From Sphingopyxis terrae subsp. terrae NBRC 15098 (GTDB lineage: Bacteria; Pseudomonadota; Alphaproteobacteria; Sphingomonadales; Sphingomonadaceae): a DNA stretch of 64,000 nucleotides. Shown here in pieces: positions 36,591-45,165 of this stretch. Location of the stretch: contig NZ_CP013342.1 of assembly GCF_001610975.1 (NCBI RefSeq), positions 3,233,001 through 3,297,000 on the forward strand, read 5' to 3'. The position numbers and the translations under genes were made by a program. The notes beneath the pieces were generated by a model, which saw only the letters and a list, made by a program, of their open reading frames with translations, was not told where the DNA came from and did not search any database. Within the stretch, counting starts at the first letter, position 1, and each line of letters starts with the position of its first letter.

Positions 36591-39500
36591 ATGCGCAAGA
36601 CCCTGCTGGCATCGACCTGCCTGGCGACGATCATCGCCATGCCCGCATACGCCGAAACGAGCATCACCACCGCGACGACAACGCCGGTCAGCACCTCGAC
36701 CGTCAAATCGGGCGCAGCCGACGATATCAAGATCGGCTCTGCAGGCTCGATCAAGCCGACGAGCAGCACGGCGGTCACGATCGACAGCAACAACAAGGTC
36801 ACGAACGACGGCACGATCCAGATCACCAATTCGGACAGCACGCGCGGCATTTTTGCCAATGCGGGCGTGACCGGCACGATCACCAATTCGGCGACCGGCA
36901 AGATCATCATCGACGAAAGCTATACCCCCACCGACATCGACAATGACGGCGATCTCGACGGGCCCTTTGCGGTCGGATCGAACCGCGTCGGCATCGCAAC
37001 CGGCGGCGCTTTTACCGGCAATATCGTCAACAGCGGCGAAGTGACGGTCGAGGGCAATGATTCGGCGGGCATCCGGCTTGGCGGACCGCTCACCGGCAAT
37101 TTCACGACCGACGGCAAGGTATCGGTCATCGGCGACCGCGCACTCGGCGTCGGACTGCAGGATGTCACCGGCAATGTCCGCCTCGCCGGCACGATTACCG
37201 CGCAGGGCGTGGATGCAGTCGCCGCGCGGCTTTCGGGCAACATCAACGGCGCGCTTGTCGTGCAGGGCACGCTCACCGCCACCGGCTATCGCTACACGGC
37301 GGCGCCATCCGACCCGGCGAAGCTCGACGCCGACGATCTGCTGATCGGCGGCCCGGCGCTGTCGATCGAAGGCGATGTCAGCGGCGGCATCGTCCTGGCT
37401 GTCCCGCCCAAGGACACGAACGCTGCCGACAAGGATGAGGACAAGGACGGCATCGACGACGACAAGGAAGGATCGGCGGTCGTCCGCTCCTTCGGTTCGG
37501 CCCCCGCGATGCGGATCGGCTCGGCGGACCGCGACATCGCGATCGGTGCCGTTGCCGGAACGGGAACCGGCTTCGGCCTGATCATCGACGGTTCGGTGCA
37601 GGGAAACGGCCTTTATGCGGGCAAGGACGCGACGGCGATCCAACTCGGCGGCATGGGGCATAATGTTACCATCGCCGGCGGCGTGGGTATCAGCGGCAGC
37701 GTTCAAGCCACGTCGAAGGATGCGTCGGCAACCGCGATCCGCGCCGGTGCGGGAACGATCACGCCGGAAATCCGCAACGCGGGCAAGATCGAGGCGACGG
37801 GCGGCAGCAGCGCGACCTCGTCGATCACCGGCATCCTGGTGGAAGCGGGCGCCGACGTGGCGCTGATCCGTAACAGCGGGTCGATCTCGGCCAAGGCCGG
37901 CGGCGATGCCGCGACCGCGCGCGCGATCGTCGATCTGTCGGGCAATGTCGACATGGTCGAGAACAGCGGCGCGATCAGCGCCAGCGGCGCGCTCGCGTCG
38001 TCGGATCGCAATGTCGCGATCGACCTGTCGGCCAACGGCGGCGGTGCGACCGTCAAGCAGACGGCGGTTGCATCGGGTGTCACCGCGCCGTCGATTACGG
38101 GCGACGTCCGCTTCGGTACCGGCAACGATATCTTCGACATCGCCGACGGTTCGGTGAAGGGGAACAGCTATTTCGGCGCCGGCGACAACCGCCTCGCGCT
38201 GTCTGGCGACGCCACCTATGCCGGCAATGCGCGCTTCGGCAGCGGCAATGACACGATGGCGCTGACGGGAACGTCGGTGTTTACCGGCAATGCCGACTTC
38301 GGCGGCGGCACGGACATCTTGTCGATCGGCGGCACCGCCCGCTTTGCGGGGCAACTCGCCAATGCGCAGGGTCTTGCGGTGTCGGTCGACGGCGGCACCT
38401 TCGACATTGCCAGCGCGGCCACCATCTCGTCGCTCGCGGTGACCAACAAGGGCATCGTCGCGGTCACGCTCGACAGCGGCAGCACCGGCACGGCGTTGCA
38501 GGTGACCGGCACGGCCAGCTTTGCCGCCGATTCCAAGCTGGCGCTGAAGCTGTCGAGCATCGAGGATGCCGAGGGTGACCACGTCGTCCTGACGGCAGGA
38601 ACGCTGACCGGCGCGGACAATCTGACGGCCACATCGACGCTCGTGCCCTTCCTCTACAAGGGCACGCTGACCTCGACGGCGAACGAGCTGCGCGTCAACA
38701 TCGCGCGAAAGAGCACGAGCGAGCTTGGCCTCAACCGGTCGCAGGCGTCGGCGTTCAACGCGGTCGTCGATGCGCTTTCGGCCGACCAGGTGGTCGAAGG
38801 CGTCTTCCTCGACATCGTCGATGGCGACCAGTTCCGCAATCAGCTCAACCAGATGCTGCCCGAACATGAAGGCGGCGTCTTCGAAACCGTCACCTCGGGC
38901 TCGCGCGCGCTCGCACGCTATCTGCAAGACCCCAACGCGCCGTTCCAGGACGAGGGCAAATGGGGCTATTGGGTCAACCAGGCCGTATGGGGCACGTCGA
39001 AGAGCATCGGCGATACCGCGGGTTATGATGTCAGCGGCTGGGGCATTTCGCTCGGCGCCGAGATCAAGAGCGGCATCGGCAATTTCGGTGCGTCGGCGGC
39101 CTTCCTTAGCGGTAAGGACGGCAACAGCAGCAACGACAGCGAGGTCACCTCGACCCAGTGGGAAGGCGCGCTCTACTGGCGCCTGAATTCGAACGACTGG
39201 CTGGCCCATGCGCGCGTTTCCGGCGCTCCGATCCGGCTCAAGGGCACACGCGTGTTCAGCGCCGAAGCCGGTGCCGAGGATATTCGCGAAACGATGCGCG
39301 GCAAATGGGATGCGACGCTGTGGTCGGCATCGGGCTCGATCGCGCGCGACGCGCAGCTTGGCGGGATCAGCTTCCGGCCCACGCTCGCGGTGGATTATTT
39401 CAAGCTCAAGGAAGACGGCTATGCCGAAACCGGCGGCGGTGACGCGCTCGATCTGACCGTCGCCGGCCGCAGCAGCGACGAATTGTCGGTCAGCGGCACC

Positions 39501-39794
39501 GTCGCGCTTGGGCTCGAGTTCGGGGGCGCCGACGAATATGACGGCTGGACACGCTTCGAAATCGAAGGTGGCCGCCGCCAGATCGTCAGCGGGTCGCTGG
39601 GTGCGACGGTCGCGTCGTTCAAGGACGGCACGCCGTTTACCCTGGTCCCCGATGATCGCACGAGCGGCTGGGTCGGCCGCATCCGCGGCATCGTCGGCAA
39701 TTCGGCCTTTCAGGCCGGCGCCGAAGTGTCCGCGGAAGAACAGCAAAGCCATATCGGCTGGGCGTTCCGTGCAAGCCTGCGCGTCGGCCTCTAA
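36591..39794 (+). CDS. Large autotransporter (type Va) surface protein
   Basis: This 1067-residue protein has a signal peptide ending MPAYAETS and a start after GAGG at 36581-36584. The passenger (about 25-790) is rich in Gly, Asn, Thr and Asp with many NSG/NxG turns, as in beta-helices. It carries acidic D-x-D-x-D-G loops (near 115 and 275-290) and four tandem 21-residue repeats (508-591). The C-terminal ~270 residues form the 12-strand barrel (KWGYWVNQAVWGTSKSIG, then AFRASLRVGL). No protease motif is seen in the passenger, so adhesion or surface structure is more likely than enzymatic activity. Confidence 0.9.
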   Translation: MRKTLLASTCLATIIAMPAYAETSITTATTTPVSTSTVKSGAADDIKIGSAGSIKPTSSTAVTIDSNNKVTNDGTIQITNSDSTRGIFANAGVTGTITNSATGKIIIDESYTPTDIDNDGDLDGPFAVGSNRVGIATGGAFTGNIVNSGEVTVEGNDSAGIRLGGPLTGNFTTDGKVSVIGDRALGVGLQDVTGNVRLAGTITAQGVDAVAARLSGNINGALVVQGTLTATGYRYTAAPSDPAKLDADDLLIGGPALSIEGDVSGGIVLAVPPKDTNAADKDEDKDGIDDDKEGSAVVRSFGSAPAMRIGSADRDIAIGAVAGTGTGFGLIIDGSVQGNGLYAGKDATAIQLGGMGHNVTIAGGVGISGSVQATSKDASATAIRAGAGTITPEIRNAGKIEATGGSSATSSITGILVEAGADVALIRNSGSISAKAGGDAATARAIVDLSGNVDMVENSGAISASGALASSDRNVAIDLSANGGGATVKQTAVASGVTAPSITGDVRFGTGNDIFDIADGSVKGNSYFGAGDNRLALSGDATYAGNARFGSGNDTMALTGTSVFTGNADFGGGTDILSIGGTARFAGQLANAQGLAVSVDGGTFDIASAATISSLAVTNKGIVAVTLDSGSTGTALQVTGTASFAADSKLALKLSSIEDAEGDHVVLTAGTLTGADNLTATSTLVPFLYKGTLTSTANELRVNIARKSTSELGLNRSQASAFNAVVDALSADQVVEGVFLDIVDGDQFRNQLNQMLPEHEGGVFETVTSGSRALARYLQDPNAPFQDEGKWGYWVNQAVWGTSKSIGDTAGYDVSGWGISLGAEIKSGIGNFGASAAFLSGKDGNSSNDSEVTSTQWEGALYWRLNSNDWLAHARVSGAPIRLKGTRVFSAEAGAEDIRETMRGKWDATLWSASGSIARDAQLGGISFRPTLAVDYFKLKEDGYAETGGGDALDLTVAGRSSDELSVSGTVALGLEFGGADEYDGWTRFEIEGGRRQIVSGSLGATVASFKDGTPFTLVPDDRTSGWVGRIRGIVGNSAFQAGAEVSAEEQQSHIGWAFRASLRVGL
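38112..38363 (+). repeat. Four tandem 21-codon repeats in the autotransporter passenger
   Basis: Residues 508-591 of the autotransporter read as four repeats of 21 residues. Each begins FG-x-G and then has D/N at position 5 to 7, Gly around 12-14 and a GN/GQ near 18-19 (for example FGSGNDTMALTGTSVFTGNA). Spacing is exact with no gaps. The FGxGxD start recalls RTX-type calcium turns, but the period is longer than the nonapeptide RTX repeat. Confidence 0.8.
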
Positions 39795-39820
39795 GCCCCC
39801 CATCGGGGCCGGTCGCAGCC

Positions 39821-39859
39821 GCAAGGGGGAGGCACTCCCTACCCCCGCCTCCCCCTTGC
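39821..39859 (+). terminator. Stem-loop after the autotransporter gene
   Basis: A perfect 13-base inverted repeat (39821-39833 and 39847-39859) with a 13-base loop begins 26 bases after the stop codon. There is no T-run after it, so it may stabilise the mRNA 3' end or act as a weak terminator rather than a textbook one. Confidence 0.55.
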
Positions 39860-39944
39860 AAAGGCCGACAGAATGACAACCCCCGGAACCATGCCGATGC
39901 GCGCGTTCGCACTGGTACCGGTGCGTGGCCGCGCTCGACCGCGG

Positions 39945-39972
39945 TTGCAAGCCTCCTCGCTGCCGCTATATG
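39945..39972 (+). promoter_or_regulatory. Candidate vegetative promoter for the sigma-factor gene
   Basis: TTGCAA (39945-39950) and TATATG (39967-39972) are separated by 16 bases, a plausible sigma-70-type pair, 57 bases before the FecI-like gene. This is the only such pair I noticed in the 234-base gap. It is not experimentally supported. Confidence 0.3.
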
Positions 39973-40028
39973 GCGGCATCAGCGGGGGGGCGTATGGTGC
40001 CGGTCGGGCGGGCCGGGATCGAAAAGGA

Positions 40029-40574
40029 ATGGCGTTCCGAAACAAGTTCAGAATGACCGAGGCAAATGACCGATCCGACGCGGCCCACGGCATCGAGGGC
40101 GTCCTGCTCGCCAACCGCGACCGGATCATCCGGTTTCTGACGGTTCGCGGCGCGGGCGATGCTGCCGAAGATCTGTTTCAGGATTTGTGGATGCGCCTGA
40201 CCGAACGCCACAGCGGCCCTGTAGCCGACCCGCTCTCTTATGTCATGCGCGCGGCCAATAATCTGATGCTTGACCGCTATCGTTCGGTGCGTCAGAGCCA
40301 GTTGCGTGACAAGGCGTGGGGCGAAGCGAGCGCGGCGCAGAAACCCGGCGCCGAGGCGGTGCTTATCTCGCGCGAGCAATTGGCAATGACCGAGCGCGCC
40401 ATCGCTGCGACCGGCGATCGCCCGGCACAGGTCTTTCGTCGATTCCGCTTCGACGGGGTATTGCAACGCGATATCGCCGCCGAAATGGGCATCAGCATAA
40501 GTACGGTGGAGGCCGATCTCCGCAAGGTCTACGCCGCGCTCGCTGCCGTCAGGAGGCAATTCGATGCCGGCTGA
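40029..40574 (+). CDS. ECF sigma factor, FecI-like
   Basis: This protein of about 181 residues has sigma region 2 (about 45-105, AGDAAEDLFQDLWMRLTE, PLSYVMRAANNLMLDRYR) and region 4 (about 135-180, FRRFRFDGVLQRDIAAEMGISISTVEADLRK). The set sigma-FecR-TonB receptor downstream identifies it as a FecI-type cell-surface-signalling sigma. The start is unsure: ATG 40029 has AAAGGA directly against it, and ATG 40053 (MTEANDRSD) is an alternative with no clear ribosome site. It overlaps the anti-sigma gene by 11 bases. Confidence 0.9.
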   Translation: MAFRNKFRMTEANDRSDAAHGIEGVLLANRDRIIRFLTVRGAGDAAEDLFQDLWMRLTERHSGPVADPLSYVMRAANNLMLDRYRSVRQSQLRDKAWGEASAAQKPGAEAVLISREQLAMTERAIAATGDRPAQVFRRFRFDGVLQRDIAAEMGISISTVEADLRKVYAALAAVRRQFDAG

Positions 40575-41505
40575 CCATGTGACCGCGAGCGAAGCCCAGG
40601 CGATCGACTGGATCGTCCGCCAACGCGCGCCCGACTTTGCCGATTGGGACGGCTTTGCCGACTGGCTTGCCGAGGACCCAGGACATGCCGAAATCTACGA
40701 CGCGTTGGCGAGCCTCGACCTCGATCTCGATGCGTTGCCCCCCGCTGCGCCGTCGGTATCCCCGGCGAATGATCCGGCTGAACTCGATCGGGGCATGCCG
40801 CGTCGCTGGTGGCTTGGCGGAGCGGTCGCCGCGGCGATCGTCGGGGTCGTCGCCCTCCCCTCGCTCGACCTGTCGGGCGGCCGGAACGTGATCCAGACCG
40901 CCGCGGGTGAGCATCGCACGATCACCCTTGCCGACGGCTCGCGGATCGAGATCAACGGCGGCTCGACCCTGCGGCTCGACAAGGACCATCCGCGCTTTGC
41001 CCGGCTGGAAAGCGGCGAAGCGATGTTCCATGTCGTGCACCGCACCGACAGCCCTTTCGTCGTCGAAACGGGCGGAACGCAGATCATCGATCTCGGGACG
41101 GCCTTCAATGTGGTGCGCGCCGGCAATCGGACCGCGGTCGCGGTTTCGGAGGGCGTCGTGCTCTATTCCCCCGATCGCAGCAAGCTGCGCCTGGTGGCTG
41201 GGCAAGCGATCGACGCGCGCGACGGCGATACGCAGCCGCCACGCATACGGCGCGTCGGTACGGCCACGGTCGGTGGATGGCGGAGCGGCCTGCTGGTCTA
41301 TGACGGCGCGGCGCTTCAGACCGTCGCCGACGATCTGAAGCGGACGGCTGGGATATCCGTGCAGATCGATCCCTCGGCGTCGCGCTTGTCGTTCCGCGGT
41401 ACCCTCGTCGTCGACAAGGCGAGCGATCGCACCGTGGCCGACCTTGCGGCGCTGTCGGGCGCCAAAGCCGAGCGGCGCGGCGATGGCTGGGTGGTCAGCC
41501 GCTGA
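40564..41505 (+). CDS. FecR-type anti-sigma/transducer protein
   Basis: This 313-residue protein has an N-terminal cytoplasmic sigma-binding segment with the DUF4880 pattern (AIDWIVRQRAPDFADWDGFADWLAEDPGHAEIY, in two blocks). One membrane helix lies near 82-98 (WWLGGAVAAAIVGVVAL), followed by a periplasmic FecR beta domain (about 110-210) and a C-terminal STN-like region (about 235-313). In known systems it carries the signal from a TonB receptor's plug to the sigma factor. Gene order and overlaps support a single operon. Confidence 0.92.
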   Translation: MPADHVTASEAQAIDWIVRQRAPDFADWDGFADWLAEDPGHAEIYDALASLDLDLDALPPAAPSVSPANDPAELDRGMPRRWWLGGAVAAAIVGVVALPSLDLSGGRNVIQTAAGEHRTITLADGSRIEINGGSTLRLDKDHPRFARLESGEAMFHVVHRTDSPFVVETGGTQIIDLGTAFNVVRAGNRTAVAVSEGVVLYSPDRSKLRLVAGQAIDARDGDTQPPRIRRVGTATVGGWRSGLLVYDGAALQTVADDLKRTAGISVQIDPSASRLSFRGTLVVDKASDRTVADLAALSGAKAERRGDGWVVSR

Positions 41506-41507
41506 CG

Positions 41508-43892
41508 ATGCACGCGCGCCTGTCTCTTGCGCTGGGACTCGCGACTATCATCCTGCCCGCGCAGGCGATGGCGGCTGAAGAACGCGCGTTCGACGTGCCG
41601 CGCGCCAGTCTTTCGACCTCGCTTCCGTTGCTCAGCCGTCAGGGCGGTGTCAGCATCAGCGTCAGCGACCCGGCGCTGTGGCGGACGCGGATGCGCCCGG
41701 TGCGCGGGCGGATGTCGGTCGACGAAGCGATCCGGCAGATGCTCGACGGCACCGGCGTGCGCGCAGTGCGGGTCAGCGCCACAAGCTGGCGAATCGAGAA
41801 GCAGGTCGCCCCGCGCTCCGTACGTCGCCCGCCCCCGCCTGCGGTGCCTGCGGCAGCGCCGCCACCCGAAGCGCCGCCGTATGAATTCATCGTGACCGCG
41901 ACAAAGGCCGACCTGCCCTATTCCAGTTTTGCGGGCGTCGTCACCCGGATGGATGGCGACGATCTGGCATTCGGCGGCGAGCGCGGTACGGAATCCATCC
42001 TGTCGCGAATGGCCACCGTGTCGTCGACCCATCTGGGCTCGGGCCGCAACAAGCTGTTCATCCGCGGAATCGCCGATTCCAGCTTCACGGGGCCGACACA
42101 GGCAACCGTCGGGCAATATTTCGGCGACATTCGGCTGAGCTACAACGCCCCCGACCCCGACCTGCGCCTCTATGACATCGACAGCGTCGAGGTGCTCGAA
42201 GGGCCGCAAGGCACCCTCTACGGCGCGGGATCGCTTGGCGGCATCATCCGCGTCGTGCCGCGCGCACCCGACGCGCGAGAGGCGAGCGTACAGGCGATCG
42301 CCGGTCTGACCGCAACCCAGCATGGCGAACCGGGCGGCGACATCGGCGCCATCGCCAATGTCCCGATCGGCGACAGCGGCAGCGCACTGCGCCTTGTCGG
42401 CTATATGATCACCGATGGCGGCTATATCGACAATTCGCTGCTCGGCCAGAATGACGTCAATCGCGTCACGGTGCGCGGCGGCCGCGGGACATTGCGCCTT
42501 GTCCCGGCGGCCGACTGGACCGTCGATATCGGCGGCGTCTATCAATCGACGACCGCCGACGATGCCCAGTATGCCGACAAGGATGCACCGCCGCTGACGC
42601 GCAATTCGCTCGTCGAGCAGAATGCGCGCGGCCGTTACGGGATGGGCACGCTCGTCGTTACACGCGACTGGGACAATCTGCGCCTGCAATCCTCGAACGC
42701 CTATATCGATCACCGGCTTTACGAGCGCTTCGACGCCACCCCCGCGGGCGGCGACCCGCGCGTTCTGGACCAGTTCAACGATACGCGCATGTGGGCGAGC
42801 GAGACGCGATTGTCGCGCCCCTATAGCGATGGTTGGGGTTGGGTGGTCGGCGCGAGCATCGTCGACAATGAAACGCAGCAGCGCCGCGAATTCGGCGGCA
42901 TCCAGATGCGGTCGGCACTGACCGGCGTCACCAACCGCGTTACCGAATATACCGGCTATGGCGAGCTGACGGCCGAACTTTTGCCCGATGTGATTGCTAC
43001 GGCGGGGCTGCGTTACTCGCACGCACGCTTGGGCGGAAGCGGCGAAGACGTCGCCCTCGCTCTGGCGCTCGCAGCGTCGGGCAAGGCGATCACCGCGCAT
43101 CGCAACGAAAGCGACCTTCTTCCTTCCTTCGCCATTCTCGCGCGGCCGCTATCGAACCTGACGCTTTATGCGCGGTATCAGGAGGGGTTTCGGCCCGGCG
43201 GCCTTGCCGTCGACGGCAATTTCGTCCGCCGTTATCGCAACGACCGGGTTCATACGTGGGAAGGCGGCATAAGGCTCGGCGAGCGCGGCCGCACCCCGTT
43301 CGATGCCAATATTTCGGTATCGCACACGCGCTGGTTCAACATTCAGGCCGACTTCATCGACGGCAACGGCTTTCCGACGACCGCCAACATCGGCGATGGG
43401 CGTATCACCAGCATCTCGGGTTCGCTCGCCGTCCGCGTGACGCCCACTCTCTCCTTCGATCTGGGCGCGGTCTATAACCATAGCCGCGTCGATGATCTGG
43501 CTCCCCAAATCGCGCTGGTTGCCGATTTTGCGCCGGGCCGGCTGGGGCGGATCCCCAATGTCGCAAGCCATGCGGTGCGCGGAGCGATCACCTATGCGGC
43601 GCCCGTCGGCGACGACGAGGAAATCCGGATCAACGGCTGGGCCAACTATATCGGACCGTCGCGGCTCGGGATCGGACCGGTGCTTGGCGAGGGCCAGGGC
43701 GATTATGTCGATACCGGCCTTGCGATGCGGCTCGGCAACGGGCGGCGCGGCCTGTCGGTGACGCTGACCAATCTGCTCGATTTAAAAGGGAATCGGTTCG
43801 CGCTCGGAACGCCCTTCGTCGAGGGGAGCCCCGGCTATCTGACGCCGCTGCGGCCGCGGACGCTGCGGGTCGCCGTCGACATCGCTTATTGA
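41508..43892 (+). CDS. TonB-dependent outer-membrane receptor with STN signalling domain
   Basis: This 794-residue protein has a signal peptide ending AQAMAAEE. A secretin/TonB short N-terminal (STN) domain covers about residues 25-95 (RAFDVPRASLSTSLPLLSRQ; SVDEAIRQMLDGTGVRAV), and a Pro/Ala linker is near 105-125. The plug has an EFIVTATK TonB box at 126-135 and LYDIDSVEVLEGPQGTLYGAGS, followed by the 22-strand barrel ending LRVAVDIAY. The STN domain with the adjacent FecI/FecR pair implies substrate-induced transcription. The ligand (siderophore, haem or other) is not evident from sequence. Confidence 0.93.
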   Translation: MHARLSLALGLATIILPAQAMAAEERAFDVPRASLSTSLPLLSRQGGVSISVSDPALWRTRMRPVRGRMSVDEAIRQMLDGTGVRAVRVSATSWRIEKQVAPRSVRRPPPPAVPAAAPPPEAPPYEFIVTATKADLPYSSFAGVVTRMDGDDLAFGGERGTESILSRMATVSSTHLGSGRNKLFIRGIADSSFTGPTQATVGQYFGDIRLSYNAPDPDLRLYDIDSVEVLEGPQGTLYGAGSLGGIIRVVPRAPDAREASVQAIAGLTATQHGEPGGDIGAIANVPIGDSGSALRLVGYMITDGGYIDNSLLGQNDVNRVTVRGGRGTLRLVPAADWTVDIGGVYQSTTADDAQYADKDAPPLTRNSLVEQNARGRYGMGTLVVTRDWDNLRLQSSNAYIDHRLYERFDATPAGGDPRVLDQFNDTRMWASETRLSRPYSDGWGWVVGASIVDNETQQRREFGGIQMRSALTGVTNRVTEYTGYGELTAELLPDVIATAGLRYSHARLGGSGEDVALALALAASGKAITAHRNESDLLPSFAILARPLSNLTLYARYQEGFRPGGLAVDGNFVRRYRNDRVHTWEGGIRLGERGRTPFDANISVSHTRWFNIQADFIDGNGFPTTANIGDGRITSISGSLAVRVTPTLSFDLGAVYNHSRVDDLAPQIALVADFAPGRLGRIPNVASHAVRGAITYAAPVGDDEEIRINGWANYIGPSRLGIGPVLGEGQGDYVDTGLAMRLGNGRRGLSVTLTNLLDLKGNRFALGTPFVEGSPGYLTPLRPRTLRVAVDIAY

Positions 43893-43914
43893 GCGCGATG
43901 CCGACGGCACACCC

Positions 43915-45054
43915 TCATTCGGCGAGGGTCAGTTGCTCGAACCTGTCGAGGTGATAGTCAGCGCTGCCGAACTGCCCCTCGATCATCGTCGCACGCTTGA
44001 AATAATGGCCGATCGCCAGTTCCTGCGTGATGCCGATGCCGCCGTGCGTCTGGATCGCATTCTGGCCGACGAATTTCGCGCCGCGGCTCACCTTCGACTT
44101 GCACGCAGAAACAGCCGCCTTGCGCGCATCGGCCGCGAGGTCGAGCTTCAGCGTGCCCATGATCGTCATCGACCGCGCCTGTTCGACTTCCATGAACATG
44201 TCTACCATGCGGTGCTGCAGCACCTGGAACTTGGCGATCGGAACGCCGAACTGCTTGCGTTGCTGGGTATATTCCAGCGTGCCTTCGTGCAGCTTCTGCA
44301 TCACGCCGGTCGCCTCGGCACAGACCGCGACGGTCGCTTCATCGACGATCTGTTCGATCAGCGGCAGCGCGGCGCCTTCGCCGCCGAGCAGCGCATCGCC
44401 CGGGACCGCGACATTTTCGAAATAGATTTCCGATGCGCGGTTGCCATCGACGGTGGGATAATCGCGGCGCACGATGCCGGGAAGATTGGCGTCGATCAGG
44501 AACAGCGACACGCCATCCTGGTCGCGCTGGCCGCCGCCGGTCCGCGCCGTGACGAGCAGATGGGTCGCCCAAGGTGCGGCATAGACGACGCCCTTGTGAC
44601 CGTTCAGGACATAGCCCGCTCCATCCTTCTTCGCAGTCGTGCGTAGATTGGCGAGATCATAGCGCCCCTGCGGTTCGGCGTATGCAAAGGCAACGATGGC
44701 GTTGCCGCCGATGATTTCGGGGATCATCGCATCGGCCTGCGCGCCGCCAACGGCCTTCAACGCGCCGCCCGCGATCACGACGGTCGGCAGATAGGGCTCG
44801 ATCCCGATGACCTTGCCCAGTTCCTCCATGACGATCGCATTTTCCAGCGCCCCGCCGCCAAGGCCGCCCTGTTCTTCCGAAAAGGCAGCGCCAAGCATTC
44901 CGAGTTCCTGCGCCAGCGCCGTCCAGATCGCCGGATCGCGCCCGCTGTCCGAATTGATGAACTTCTGACGCGTCTCGAAATCATAGGTGTCCGAGAGGAA
45001 GCGCGACAGCGTGTCGCGGATCATGTCCTGCGTTTCGGTATAGGTGAAATCCAT
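43915..45054 (-). CDS. Acyl-CoA dehydrogenase, subunit lacking the canonical C-terminal motif
   Basis: This 379-residue protein has the ACAD fold. The N-terminal helical domain is followed by the FAD/beta region (AFAYAEPQGRYDLANLRTTA, GHKGVVYAAPW) and C-terminal helices with QTHGGIGITQE. It lacks the GGSNEIQ-type ending found in its tandem partner. Such complementary pairs form alpha2beta2 dehydrogenases acting on side-chain or long dicarboxylic acyl-CoAs (ChsE/PimCD type). ATG 45052-45054 has GAGGATAACGACA upstream. A REP-like palindrome separates it from the upstream partner gene. Confidence 0.88.
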   Translation of the reverse strand: MDFTYTETQDMIRDTLSRFLSDTYDFETRQKFINSDSGRDPAIWTALAQELGMLGAAFSEEQGGLGGGALENAIVMEELGKVIGIEPYLPTVVIAGGALKAVGGAQADAMIPEIIGGNAIVAFAYAEPQGRYDLANLRTTAKKDGAGYVLNGHKGVVYAAPWATHLLVTARTGGGQRDQDGVSLFLIDANLPGIVRRDYPTVDGNRASEIYFENVAVPGDALLGGEGAALPLIEQIVDEATVAVCAEATGVMQKLHEGTLEYTQQRKQFGVPIAKFQVLQHRMVDMFMEVEQARSMTIMGTLKLDLAADARKAAVSACKSKVSRGAKFVGQNAIQTHGGIGITQELAIGHYFKRATMIEGQFGSADYHLDRFEQLTLAE

Positions 45055-45075
45055 TGTCGTTATCCTCGATTTCAT

Positions 45076-45153
45076 CGTCATCCCGGCGAAAGCCGGAATC
45101 TCACCGCCGCATCATGGCAACAGGTCGAGATCCCGGCCTCCACCGGGATGACG
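45076..45153. repeat. REP-like imperfect palindrome between the two acyl-CoA dehydrogenase genes
   Basis: The left arm (45076-45102, CGTCATCCCGGCGAAAGCCG...) and right arm (45127-45153, ...CACCGGGATGACG) are near reverse complements with a 24-base centre. Each arm is itself a small hairpin (CGGC-GAAA-GCCG; CCGG-CCTCCA-CCGG). The CGTCATCCCGGC...CCGGGATGACG motif is a widespread intergenic repeat type. In the transcript it would form a large structure inside the operon. Confidence 0.8.
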
Positions 45154-45165
45154 TTGATTATGTGA

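Noticed and set aside
35709..39950. A 1413-residue open frame on the minus strand across the autotransporter
   Set aside because: Only its first 234 residues at the downstream end (the 2OG-Fe oxygenase, 35709-36413) show homology. The rest is antisense to a well-formed autotransporter gene with signal peptide, repeats and barrel; high GC keeps the antisense frame open.
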